From Nymphaea colorata (lineage: Eukaryota > Streptophyta > Magnoliopsida > Nymphaeales > Nymphaeaceae), in the NCBI RefSeq assembly GCF_008831285.2, contig NC_045148.1, forward strand, positions 24,255,298 to 24,319,297: DNA of 64,000 bases. The letters run 5' to 3'. This document shows positions 47,430 to 57,784 of the stretch, piece after piece (position 1 is the stretch's first letter; each line of letters begins with the position of its first letter). Made by a program: the position numbers and the translations under genes. The notes below the pieces were generated by a model. The model had not been told where the DNA came from. It saw nothing but the letters and a program-made list of their open reading frames with translations, and searched no databases.

Positions 47430-48807
47430 AATGCAGAAAAAATCATCTAACTAAAAGAAGGTCCAAACATTGACAACTTGTGATATTTGGTAATCCATGG
47501 ACAAGAATTTTGGAAGTTGAATGGAGGGAGGAAGGGTGTTTGAAAAGGGTGGACCTTCTCGGGTTTCTGATAATCGATCTCTCCCTGGTAAATCCTCGAC
47601 GACAAGATTGTAGGTCGAAATTTGTGGTTCTCATCATCAAGATTCAGAAGTGGACGTTGAGCAACTCTCAATTCAGATGATAAATAGAACACCAATAATC
47701 AAGATCGCTTCAGGGGTTTTGGAAAAGATGAAGTACCCATTTCGTTGGACTGTGATTCGCTGTTTCATTGGAGACTTATAGAAGAAGAGCATTGTTTATG
47801 CTTACATTGCTAATGATCCGATAAGTTCATGGAGATAAGTTGCAAGCCGTAAGTTCTCCTTCTTAGGGAGGTATGCTTTTCTTGTAAGGGTTCACAGTGA
47901 GGACGAACTCAGGGTAGTTTTTAGAAGGGGACAATGGAAACTGGGTGGAAGAGTGATGGTTGCCAGCAGATGGGATCCAAGGTGTTCCTTATCTATTGAG
48001 GAGAATATGAGAGTGCCAATATGGATTAGGGTTCCCAATTTGCCAGTATTTTTATTGAATCGAAGCACTTTCCAAGCTATTTCCTGAGAGCTATAGGGAG
48101 AACCGATGGAAGATGACATCCATACTCAATTGATGTCAAGCATGGGGCTTGCAGAATTTGTGTGCAGGTAGCAATGGATTTCAGTCCAAAATCCGAGGTT
48201 GAATTGGAATTGAAAGAGGGAGAAATTTTTCTTCAAGAAATTGACTATGTGAGTAATTTTAAAATTTCCTCGCCTATCATAGCGAATATATACTCGTATG
48301 ACAAGTCGGTTTAGAGTGAAACAATTGTTGGTTTCTTCTCAAGAGGCTGTGGCAAAGAAAGATGGGTGGAAGGAAGTGAAGATCTATGATTATGCCAGGA
48401 GATCTAAGGAGTGGTGGGGAGGGAATATGGAAAAAATGAGGAGTTAATAAAGGAGAGAGACCCAGATCAAAAGCAGAACCAGAATTTGGGGATAACAAGT
48501 TTCAGTTTCTCCATAGGCAGATGGAAGTTGAAAATGAACATTAGACCCAGAAAGATTGGAATGCAGAGATTGATTTGGAGGAGACCAGATCAATTGCGGA
48601 GTAACGAGAAGATAGAGAAGAAGATGGAGAATCAATTGATAACAAAAAGAACCGAAGGGGAGAACCGTGAGTCCTCATCAGGTTTGATTCTTTCTCCTCC
48701 ATTAAAAAATAGTGGAATGAAAACTAGCAAAGAAATGGAAGAACAGCTGGTAGGAAAGGGAAGGCGATTGATGATACTTTCACAAGGTGGAACATGAGTC
48801 CAAAGTA
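47430..48807 (+). pseudogene. LINE ORF1-like (DUF4283) pseudogene, interrupted by hAT
   Basis: From about 47,850 a frame reads SFLGRYAFLVRVHSEDELRV, then WKLGGRVMVASRWDPR and PIWIRVPNLPVFLLN, matching the DUF4283 domain of plant LINE ORF1 proteins (a nucleic-acid-binding chaperone-like protein). Stops at about 47,778 and 48,085 and later ones break it. The upstream part (47,470-47,780) and downstream charged part (48,411-48,797) appear to belong to the same element, because both recur inverted at 54.96-56.47 kb. The hAT transposon at 48,816 is inserted in it; its continuation is at 53,555. Confidence 0.6.
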
Positions 48808-48825
48808 ATGGGGATCAATGATACC

Positions 48826-49012
48826 TGGGTGCGCCCAACTTGAACCTGCACCCGTGTCGACGCGTTTCGGGTGCGGGTGCGGGTGCGCACCCAAAAAGGT
48901 CAACATGAGTCGGGTGCGGTCAGCCGCACCTGACTGAATTCGTCCATTTCCGGACGCGCACCCGACTCGCTTTTGACGCGAGTCGGGTGCGGTCAAGCCG
49001 CACCTGCCCATT
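48826..49012. repeat. hAT 5' subterminal GGTGCGG repeats
   Basis: At least eight GGGTGCG or CCGCACC motifs in both orientations, including cgggtgcgggtgcgggtgcg near 48,869. Short hairpins such as ggtgcggtcagccgcacc (48,915-48,932) and ggtgcggtcaagccgcacc (48,986-49,004) are present. Such arrays in hAT elements are usually bound by the transposase BED finger; binding here is inferred. Confidence 0.6.
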
Positions 49013-49064
49013 TCCGTCAAAATTTTGGGCGTTTTTTTAATTTTTACATGATTTATGTTAGGGC

Positions 49065-49300
49065 ACGCTCGGCTTCTCTCCCTCTCCCTCTCGCCCTCTC
49101 TCTGCTCTCTGTGCTGCCCTCTCTCCCTCTCGCCCTCTCTGTGCTGCCCTCTCTCTCTCTCTCTCTGCTCTCTATGCTGCTCCCTCTCTCTGCGACGCCG
49201 CCGGCCGCTCCTTCTCTCTGCGCTGCTCCTTCTCTCTGCGACGCCGCCGGCCGCTCCTTCTCTCTGCGCTGCGTGCGGTAAACTCTCTCTCTCGCTTCCA
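49065..49300. repeat. CT-rich minisatellite in hAT leader
   Basis: Short CT-rich units (ctctccctctcgccctct; tgtgctgccctct) and a duplicated GC-rich unit (gcgacgccgccggccgctcc at about 49,191 and 49,237). It probably lies in the promoter/5' leader of the transposase. Low-complexity frames on both strands through it are not genes. Confidence 0.7.
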
Positions 49301-49378
49301 AGTGTTCTTGGTGACATTTTTCTGCTCTTTCTGAACTCCCCATTTGCTCTCCCGAGTTCTGATCTCTGGAAAAATTAA

Positions 49379-49405
49379 ACACACACACGCACACACACAC
49401 ACACA
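49379..49405. repeat. (CA)n tract
   Basis: Alternating CA with one CG interruption, followed by a CT run, in the hAT leader. Confidence 0.9.
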
Positions 49406-50747
49406 TTCTCTCTCTGTCTCTCCTTCTTCTTGAAGAGCAAGGTGGGGATTGGAGTAGAAGGAGCGGTGATTGTGCTTAGTGAGCGCGTCTTTGTATGCGT
49501 TGAGTTCAGAGTAGTGATGGGTCTTTCTCTCTCTTGCAGAGCTCTGTATTGGAGGTTTGGTGAGTGGATCTGTTGCGCTTGTGGCAGAAGGTGACCGTCG
49601 AACTTCTTGTTTGCAGATTTCTCACCCTTTGAAGTTTGAACTAATTGACCGCCATCTCTCTTTCACATACGTTTTTTTTTTGGAAAACACTGGAACTTTG
49701 ACTTGCAGCTTCTTGGTTGGTTAGTTGTTGGAGTGATGGAGTGAAACCTTTTATGTCCAGCTAGAATTCAAAGCTTTACTGCCCTCTTTGTGGGTTACAT
49801 TTTGCTAATGAAATGGCGGTCAAAGTTTCCGGTGCCACTGGTTTCGGTTTATAGAATCTCTTTGCAGTTTGCAGCCCGACGTGGATGTGAAGTACTTTAC
49901 TCATTTACTGTACATATAATTACTTTCTGCTCTCGATAAAATGTATCAAAGTGTTAGAGTACAATGTTATGGCTGATTCGCTAGTTATGGCTATTCATCT
50001 AACCACAAAATTTGCTCACTATTCGATGTTATTAAAGTATATTTTGCAGTTACTACTTACTAGGTGTGTGATTGCTCAGTTTAGGAACAAAATTAAAGTA
50101 TATTTTGCAGTACTAGGCTACTAGCTGTGTGATGCGCAGTATACAAAATTCTGCTTTGGCCCCTGTGTCTTGTGTACTTAGTTTTCTGATTTAAAAAGTA
50201 GTTCGCACCCACTGCATCCTATCATACTGTGATGTAGTGCCTATTGATACATGTAGGAGCAGCCATCTAAGAGTCATATTGCCAATTGCCATAGAAGAGA
50301 ACACTTCTTTTCCCAACCTTAGTCTTATATTACAGCATTCTATGTGTTGGTTTTATTTAGATGATTTTTGTAATGCTTTTATTTAACTACCAACAATGGC
50401 AATACTTGATGTTGTTATCACATTGGTGTTTGTGGTGATTAAATGTGAAGAATATGTTTTTGGGTGGATCATTAACGAAAAATGAGGGCACAAACACGAG
50501 ACCACTATGTAGTCTTAGATTAGCATCTCATGTTTCATGTAGAATTTTTGGTTTCCCTACCAAACAAACTTTGTAAAATTGTTATGACTTGTCACTTCTT
50601 TTGTTTAATGCATTCTCCCATTTCTTCGGCGAACACTTCATTTCATTTCCCCTTTCATGAATGAAGAAGCATCTTGTAGTACGCTATGTTTCTACTTTCT
50701 AATACTCCACACATTGATCTTGGACTTTGAAGGTAAAACCATAAAAG

Positions 50748-53032
50748 ATGGCAAACAGAACGAAAGGAAAAGAAGTTGTTTCAGATTCTCCTGCAATAGG
50801 CTCTTCATGTAGTGTGGAAGTGGATGAAAGTGATGTTTCAAAGTCTTGTACACAAACTGGTGAAGCATTTGCATCCGAAGAACAACCACTATGGAAAGAA
50901 ATGAAAGCGGTCACTAAAGATGTGGGCAGTGGTGGAAATGTGCATTTCGTATGCAAACATTGTCAAGGTACATTTGTAGGATCTTACACAAGAATTAAGG
51001 CACATTTGTTGAAGTTGTCAGGTCATGGAATTCGAGGATGTAAAAAAGTTTCTACAGAAAAAGCTCGAGAGTTCAAGAGGCTGCAACATCGTGCTGATGA
51101 AATACACAACAAGAAGAAAACAAGTATTATTGTGACAAATCTTAAAAGTTCTGATAAGAAAATAAAGACTATAGAGACATGTTTTGATTCTTGCGGAAGG
51201 GCAGAAATAGATAAAGTGATTGCTAAGTTTTTCTATTCTAGTTGCATTCCTTTCAATGTAGCTAGAAATCCATATTGGAAGAAGGCTTGTACTATGCTTG
51301 CAAATAGCAAGTTAGCAGGATATCAACCTCCTGGTTCAGAAAGGTTACGCACATCACTTCTTCTTAATGAAAAAAATGAGGATGAGCAAAGTTTGGAAAG
51401 AAAAAAGTTTAAATGGAACACGACTGGGGTATCAATTGTTTCTGATGGGTGGACAGATATTCAAAGACGTCCACTAACTAATTTCATTGCCATTGCACGT
51501 GATGAACCAATATTTTTGAAGGCAGTTGATGCGTCTGGAGAATATAAAGATGCAGGATATTTGAAGCAATTATTTGTAGAAGCCATCAAGGAGGTTGGTT
51601 CTGATAAGGTGGTGCAGCTCATTACAGACAATGCTGTTGTATGCAAAAGTGCTGGACTTAGTTTGAGGTATGATTTTCCACATATTTTTTGGAAGGACAT
51701 ATGCAATCCTCCAAGTGAAGATGTAGATCCTAAGGGACATGAACTATTTTCATGGATTCAAGAGATTGAAAAAGATGTGAGAACTATTAGAAATTTCATC
51801 GTTAATCACCAACATGCATTGTCTCTTTTTAGTAGTTATTCTGATTTGAGATTGTTAAAGGTTGCAGAGACACGATTTGCTTCAATAATTGTCATGTTGA
51901 AAAGAATTCAAAGAGTGCGAGATGCACTTTTTCAAATGGTGTTTAGTAGAGAGTGGAGCTTTTATCGGGTTGAAGATGAGGCTAAAGCTCAAAGTATTAA
52001 AAACCTTATTGTTGAAGATAAATGGTGGGATAAAATTGCATATTTTTTGGATTTTACAGAACCAATTTGGTGCATGTTGAGAGTTGTTGATAAAGATGAG
52101 CCTATGCTTCATCAAGTTTACGCAATGTGGGAAAATATGATTGAAGAAATTCAATGTATAGTTTTTAAGAAAGAAAAAAAAGACATTGTACTTGATCATT
52201 CAGAGTTCTTTGATCGTATAAGTACAATATTAGTTGAAAGATGGGATAAAAGCAATACTTCCTTGCATTGCATGGCTCATTCTTTAAATCCCAAATATTA
52301 CACGAAAAAATGGATTGAAGGAGCTCCTGGACGTGTTACTCCACATCTAGATGATGAGTTAAACACTCAAGGAATGTCATGTATGGACCGACTTTTTATA
52401 GATTCTTATACCAGAACACAAGCTATGTGCGAATATAACAAGTTTTCTTTAGGAGATTTTAATTCAGAAGGTGCAGCACAAGCAAGAGAAGACATGAGTC
52501 CTTTTGATTGGTGGGCATCCTATGGATCAGAAATGCCCGTGCTTCATAAACTTGCTTTGAGGTTACTATCACAACCTGTTACATCATCGTGTTGTGAAAG
52601 AAATTGGAGCATATATGGTCATATACACAACATTAAAAGGAAAAAGCTCACTAGCCAACGTGCAGAGGACTTGGTTTATGTGCATTCCAATTTGCGTCTT
52701 CTTTCAAGAAAAGAAAATGAATACAGGTATTTCAATATTAGGTTGTTTGTTTTGCTAAATTTGTTATGTTGTATTAGTTTTTTTATATTTTTGGGGTACA
52801 TATTTTTAATTGTTTAATTTTCGTCTTTAATAAATGCAGATGTGGATCATCGCAATATTGGGATGTAAATCCAGATGAATTTGATTTCGATGGACAACGC
52901 AACTTATATGTTGCTAACATGGATTTTTCTGATCCTGTTATTCCTTCTGAGGCATTTGATGATGATGATATCATTCCAAGCATTCAAGAAAATCAACATA
53001 TTGGTGGAAGTGGAAGTGGAAGTGCAACGTAA
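50748..53032 (+). CDS. hAT transposase (BED finger, DUF659, hAT C-terminal dimerisation)
   Basis: Predicted CDS joins 50,748-52,726 and 52,840-53,032 across a 113-bp intron (AG|GTATTT...ATGCAG|A), giving 723 residues. Without splicing the frame runs into a hydrophobic, T-rich tail and stops at 52,815. Domains: BED-type zinc finger (about residues 47-100; C69, C72, H86, C98), DUF659 (about 145-320) with SDGWTD (D233) and ITDNA (D294), and hAT dimerisation (about 585-655) with CCERNW (E617). So the D-D-E catalytic residues are present. The usual TPCxxHxLNLxL segment with the CxxH motif, expected just after FPHIFW (W315), is absent: the sequence passes straight to KDICNPP, as if 12-13 codons were deleted in frame. 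The ORF is otherwise uninterrupted. It would bind and move its own element and related miniature copies. Activity is doubtful without CxxH. Confidence 0.88.
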
Positions 53033-53164
53033 CTCTGTTTTATGAATTATGAATGATGATGTAATATCTAATATGTATTGATGTATGGACTATGAAGGCG
53101 TTTGATGATGAAGAATATGTATTGATGACTCTATGAACTATGTTTTTTGTGAACTCAAAACGTA

Positions 53165-53395
53165 CATTTGTTGTTGAATCATGAATGTTGAATTGCTTAT
53201 ATATATTCCTTGTTGAATGTTGAATTGATGATATATATTTCTTGTTGAATGTTGAATTGATGATATTTCTTGTTGAATGTTGAATTGATGATATATATTT
53301 CTTGTTGAATGTTGAATTGATGATATTTCTTGTTGAATGTTGAATTGATGATATATATTTGTTCTTGAATTTTGAATTGATGATTGATAATGATT
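53165..53395. repeat. Minisatellite in hAT 3' region
   Basis: About seven units of ttgttgaatgttgaattgat plus a short variable TA-rich spacer, alternating about 30 and 25 bp (a 55-bp higher-order period). It lies 130-360 bp after the transposase stop. There are no unique spacers, so this is not a CRISPR-like array. Confidence 0.85.
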
Positions 53396-53482
53396 TCATT
53401 ATTAGCAAATTGTAATTTTGATCTTGTTATTTAATAATTTTGTGGTTTATATTATTATATTTTAAAAATATAAAATACTCTA

Positions 53483-53550
53483 ACCGCACCGCCGCACCTA
53501 AATTTTTTGAGATGTGCCGCACCGGCACCCGCACCCCGCACTCAGGTGAC
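53483..53550. repeat. hAT 3' subterminal CCGCACC repeats
   Basis: Clustered CCGCAC/GCACCC motifs immediately inside the right terminal repeat, in mainly inverted orientation to those at the left end. Confidence 0.6.
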
Positions 53551-53562
53551 ATAGATGGGGAT

Positions 53563-53640
53563 AGGGTGAGGCAGGAAAAAGGGAAACACCCAACATTTAT
53601 TGGCTAAGGCAGTTCCATTTTTCTTCACCTCATATGTCTA
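53563..53640 (+). pseudogene. Continuation of LINE-like sequence after the hAT insertion
   Basis: The string gaggcaggaaaaagggaaac followed by caacatttattggctaaggc matches, inverted, the sequence at about 55,190-55,290, as expected if this continues the element interrupted at 48,807. Similarity is lost after about 53,640. Confidence 0.6.
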
Positions 53641-54535
53641 ATAAGGTTGGAATTAGCCTTCCACTAGCTGCTATGAAAACAAATCGGTTGAGTCTTTATC
53701 TCCTATACTCATTTCAAAACAAGTTCAGATCCGACAAACATATGTATATGTATCATTTCACATTCTTATTGGATCCCACTGGAACAATGGACTCCCATTA
53801 TCATTCAACTTATGAAAATGCATGACCAATCTAAACACGTTTGCTGCAAATTTCTGCACCAAAAATGGATCCAAAAGCAGGACAAGTGGTAATTGAACTT
53901 ACTAAATCCATTTACATACATAATCAAAGTGGATTCGCAAGCCCAATTAGTGATGTTTCATGACGATGGCCAGGTCAGCAATGGGACTTCGTTCGAAATC
54001 CAACCAGATGGAGTCCGAGATCCAGAATGGAGAATTCCGAGTGCCACCAGGAAGCATTTGGCAACTCACAAAAATACACCTAACTTTTGTTATTATAAAA
54101 GCCACAATGTTGTTACCATGATAAACAACTATATATATATATATAATTAGTACCTTTTAAACGAACTTATACGCTCGCCTATGTTTTCTCGCCTAATCAT
54201 TGTATAATTAAGTAAAAACAACATCGATTTTAATCTTTTATGATTTTATTCATTAATAAAAGGGCATAACTGGTCAGTACATAGTTAACCATGTATGTAT
54301 GTTATTTCAAGTTGTCACAGTGGCGGATAATGTAAATTAATGAGTTCATTTATTTTGTTTATAAGGAAACTGCTTTTAGTCTTTTCATTTTAGTAATTAT
54401 ATGTAAGCTATTTAGTAACTAGCAGAAGTTTAGTCTTAATCAACAGTGCTAATATCTTGTCTTTTCTTCTAATCCCCATATATTTAGATAAACTTTCAAA
54501 TGTTCCTATCAACTTACCAAATTTTTTGGGATTAG
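53641..54535. other. Unrecognised intergenic sequence
   Basis: No recognisable gene. A (TA)n run lies at 54,130-54,147. Confidence 0.4.
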
Positions 54536-54536
54536 A

Positions 54537-54895
54537 TAGGGCTGTACAATTAGTCAAGCTAACTCAAGCTCGACTCAAACTTGTTCAGTTACACTTGATT
54601 TGAAACTCAAGTTTATAAAGGAGTCGAGTTCGAGTTACATGAATTTGACTCTATTTTTTTTTTAATTTAGATTTTCTATTAATTTTCAAATTTAAAACAA
54701 AGAAATTGAAGGAAGAGTTGGTAAAGGAACTTAAACAAGCCAAACTCAAGCCACGATTTAGTCTATTGAGTCAACCTTTTGCTGATCTTGTACAGCTTGA
54801 GTCGAGCTCAAGGCACGATTTTGGTCCATCGAGACAACCTTTTGCTGATCTTATACAGCTCGACTCGAGCTTGAGCCCAGCAATGACTCCATGTG
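54537..54895. mobile_element. CGAGCTCGAG-family hAT miniature element, right end missing
   Basis: Begins TAGGGCTGTACAATTAGTCA, the left terminus of the family at 3,579 and 34,928, and contains the characteristic subterminal motifs (gctcgactcaaact, ctcgactcgagcttgagc). The right terminus GCAGCCCTA is not found. Two ~60-bp direct copies (ccttttgctgatcttgtaca / ccttttgctgatcttataca, 64 bp apart) lie near the right side. Confidence 0.55.
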
Positions 54896-54960
54896 TGGAG
54901 CTGCCGGAGGACTGGTACTTCTGAGTTGACCACAGAATTGAAGCATTTATTGGAAATGAT

Positions 54961-55399
54961 GAAGAAAAATGGAACTGCATTAGCCAATAAATGTTGGATG
55001 TTTCCGTAATAGAGTGTCGTCATTGGATATATTTGGTGTAGTGGACTCTGTTTCCCTTTTTCCTGCCTCAAACCTGTCCTCATTACTCTGGAACCAAGTT
55101 TCCCTGTGTGGAAGTATTGTCAATCCGTCTTCACTTTCTTACCAGCTGTTCTTCCATTTTCTCTCCTTGACAAACCTGGTGAAGAAAAATGGAACTGCAT
55201 TAGCCAATAAATGTTGGATGTTTCCGTAATAGAGTGTCGTCATTGGATATATTTGGTGTGGACTCTGTTTCCCTTTTCCTGCCTCAAACCTGTCCTCATT
55301 ACTCTGGAACCAAGTTTCCCTGTGTGGAAGTATTGTCAATCTGTCTTCACTTTCTTACCAGCTGTTCTTCCATTTTTTCTCTCCTTGACAAACCTGGTG
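54961..55399. repeat. 220-bp tandem duplication
   Basis: Two direct copies starting at 54,961 and 55,181 (both begin gaagaaaaatggaactgcat), about 97% alike, with a few single-base and short indel differences. It lies in the inverted LINE-like copy. Confidence 0.85.
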
Positions 55400-56470
55400 G
55401 TGAGTTGTTCACCATAACCTCACTCTCCAAACCAGTCATTTCTTTGCTAGTTTTCATTCCATCCAAACAACAAGAATCCTGAAATTTATTTTTTAAATCA
55501 AACCTGATATGGACTCACGGTTCTCCCCTTGATTCTTTTTGTTATCAATTGATTCTCCATCTCCTGCTCTATCTTCTCGCCACCCACAAGCTGGTTGGTC
55601 TTCTAGTTACTCTGCAACTGTTGGTCTCCTGTAATCTCTACATTCCAATCTTTCTGGGTCTAACATTCATTTTCAACTTCCATCTGCCTATGGAGAAACC
55701 GAAACTTGTTATCCCCCAATTCAGGTTCTGCTTTTGATCTGGGTCTCTCCTTTATTAACTCATTTTTTCCCAATTTTTTTTTCCTTATTCTCTCCCTGCC
55801 ACTCCTTAGCTCTCCTGACATAATGATAGATCTTCACTTCCTTCAACTCCTTTACTAAATTTCAATTTTGTTTTCTTTTCTTTTTGGGGGCACTTTGCGA
55901 AAGTTTAATGGAAATTGCAAGCTTTCCCATTCGATCATTCCATGCAAAATCGTAAGAAAAATGAAGAAAGTGTAAAACAGCTTAAAAGTGAATCTATGAA
56001 ATAGAGTCAGTTGATAGCAAACTTTTTCTGTCAATCCCTTGTCTGAAAGTCTGATTTCGATAGCAATGTCTTAATCCCAGAGGCGTGTTTCGATAGCAAT
56101 GTCATTCTTCTATAAGTTTCCAATGGAACAGCGAATCACAGTCCAACGAAAGGGCTGCTTCATCTTTTCCCAAACTCTTGAAGCGATCTTGATTGTTGAT
56201 GTTCCATTTATCATCTGAATTGAGAGTTGCTGGACATCCACTTCTGAAATCTTGATGATGAGAACCAGAGAATTCCACCCATGATCTTGTCGTCGAGGAT
56301 TTACCATGGAGTGATCGATTATCAGAAACCGAGAAGGTCTGCCATTTTCGAACACCCTTCTTCCCTCCATTCCACTTCCAAAATTCTTGTCCATGGATTA
56401 CCAAATATCATAAGTTGTCAAAGTTTGGACCTTCTTGTAGTTAGATGGTTTTTTCTGCATTTATTATAGT
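54961..56470 (-). pseudogene. Inverted partial copy of the LINE ORF1-like element
   Basis: Minus-strand sequence matches 47,430-47,800 (as 56,470-56,100), about 48,340-48,800 (as 55,800-55,330) and 53,563-53,640 (as 55,290-55,190). The DUF4283 core (47,800-48,340) is missing here, replaced by sequence that duplicates cattgctatcgaaa (about 56,043 and 56,087). Short frames remain, no intact protein. Confidence 0.6.
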
Positions 56471-57386
56471 TTAATGTGAGATAGCAAGGTGTATATCATC
56501 GTGGCTTTATGTTAATATAAATGGTGAAGACACTTATTTTTTCAAATAAGTTGATGAGAACATTTGAAAATTTATCTAAAGATATGGGAACAGCTAAAAT
56601 TTGGAAGATCCAAATAAACTATTTAAAACTCATAATTTCAAATCGAGTTCAAAACGACAAAATTTGAGTGTCGCGTGTGCACGGACCTTCCCTCTGTTTT
56701 AAAAACACATTTCTCATGCCAAAATGTGTTTTAAAACCCAAGTTGCATGTTCAAACAAGTCGACGAGCGACTAAACGAAAATTGGATTTGAAGACGAGTC
56801 CAGAGTGACTGGAAATGGAATCGGCCGTCCATTTTCAACAAAAAAACCTTTTTTTACATTTTAAATAAAAAATATTTTTTATGTAACAGAATTTTTATTT
56901 CATTTTACTAGATTTTATTTTATTTTATTTTTTTTTAAAAAAGGGGGAGGGAGAGTTCACACGTGCGAGCACACCATGCACTCACACAAGCGAGTGCTCT
57001 GTGTGCTTGCAAGCGAGCACACCACACGCGCTCGCTCTTGAGCAAGCTCGTGTGCGACAAATTTGTCACTTGCGTAAGCGTGCTTATGCACGCGACAATG
57101 CTGTCGCACGCCTGTGCGCATCGGCCAACTGTGCTGTCGCGGCAGCGACCTCTTAGACACGAGAGCTTCATTTTTTTTAAAAAAAAAGAGCTATTAGGGG
57201 TGTTTTTTGGGTCATTTTGAGTGGGCATTTGCCCTCCCTACACTTGAAAAAGTGATTTTCAGGTCTAATGGGCAATCAATACTCATTCAAACCATTTCTT
57301 TTTCAAAATAATTCAAAATTATGTGAAATTCGAATGAAAATATTATAAAATAAAAAAAAAAATCAAAATTTGGGTCCAATATCCCC
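56471..57386. other. Intergenic; GC-rich GAGCAC-type tract
   Basis: AT-rich DNA gives way at 56,940-57,155 to a GC-rich tract full of short palindromic gcgagcac, gtgtgc and gctcgtg motifs, then A/T runs. It stands immediately upstream of a promoter-like sequence. The pair may be part of a retrotransposon LTR or a host promoter. Confidence 0.35.
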
Positions 57387-57592
57387 TATAAATCCCCCTC
57401 ACTTCCCCCCTCTTGGGGAAGAGTGGCCCTAGGGAGAAACCCCAGAATATTCTCTCTTCAAGACTTAAGGTTTCTCTTGAGCTCTCTCTCTCTCCCTCTT
57501 CCTCTTTCCATTTCTCCTCTTCCTCTCCAACTTAGAGCAAGCTACAACTCTCTTGTAGACATCCTCTTCATTATCTTGGAGATTCTTTCAAG
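57387..57592 (+). promoter_or_regulatory. Orphan promoter and first-exon-like segment
   Basis: TATAAAT at 57,387-57,393 is followed by C-rich initiator-like DNA and a CT-rich leader (57,430-57,590), then a perfect plant splice donor AG|GTAAGT at 57,591-57,597. No coding exon follows: the receptor-kinase upstream block in the opposite direction begins at about 57,785. It may be an LTR (U3-R-U5) or a host gene first exon cut off by rearrangement. Confidence 0.4.
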
Positions 57593-57784
57593 GTAAGTCC
57601 AAGATCATTTCAAGCATTGTTGTTCATTTTCTTAAGCCATTTCTCATTAGAGGTATGTAATCATCATCCCTCTCATTTCTCTCTTATTTTCTTTCTTCTC
57701 ATCTTCATCTCCCCATGGCCAAAGGAGATAGCACTCAACCTCTTTTAAGAGACAAGAGGCTAAGCTCAAGTGCACCGGGAGCAA

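Larger units (their letters stand above)
48808..53562 (+). mobile_element. hAT transposon, 4,739 bp, autonomous-type
   Basis: The element proper is 48,816-53,554. It is flanked by a perfect 8-bp target duplication ATGGGGAT (48,808-48,815 and 53,555-53,562). Terminal inverted repeats are CAATGATACCTGGGTGCG and the complement CTATGTCACCTGAGTGCG (14 of 18 identical). Both subterminal regions carry many GGTGCGG/CCGCACC motifs (48,828-49,010 and 53,483-53,545), candidate transposase-binding sites. The uninterrupted version of the insertion site can be read from the inverted related copy near 55,080-55,110 and 55,310, confirming the insertion. It carries one two-exon transposase gene. Long 5' leader DNA holds CT-rich and CA tracts, and the 3' part holds a minisatellite. 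Confidence 0.9.

Noticed and set aside
48411-48797. 128-codon Lys/Glu/Arg-rich frame as a separate gene
   Set aside because: It lies in the LINE ORF1-like element and its sequence recurs inverted at 55.4-55.8 kb, so it is treated as part of that pseudogene.
49053-49406. Long Arg/Glu-rich and Ser/Leu-rich frames on both strands
   Set aside because: They are translations of a CT-rich minisatellite in the hAT leader; frames open on both strands indicate low complexity.
53165-53395. Possible CRISPR-like array
   Set aside because: The repeats are contiguous with only short TA-rich variation and no unique spacers, and the context is a plant transposon.
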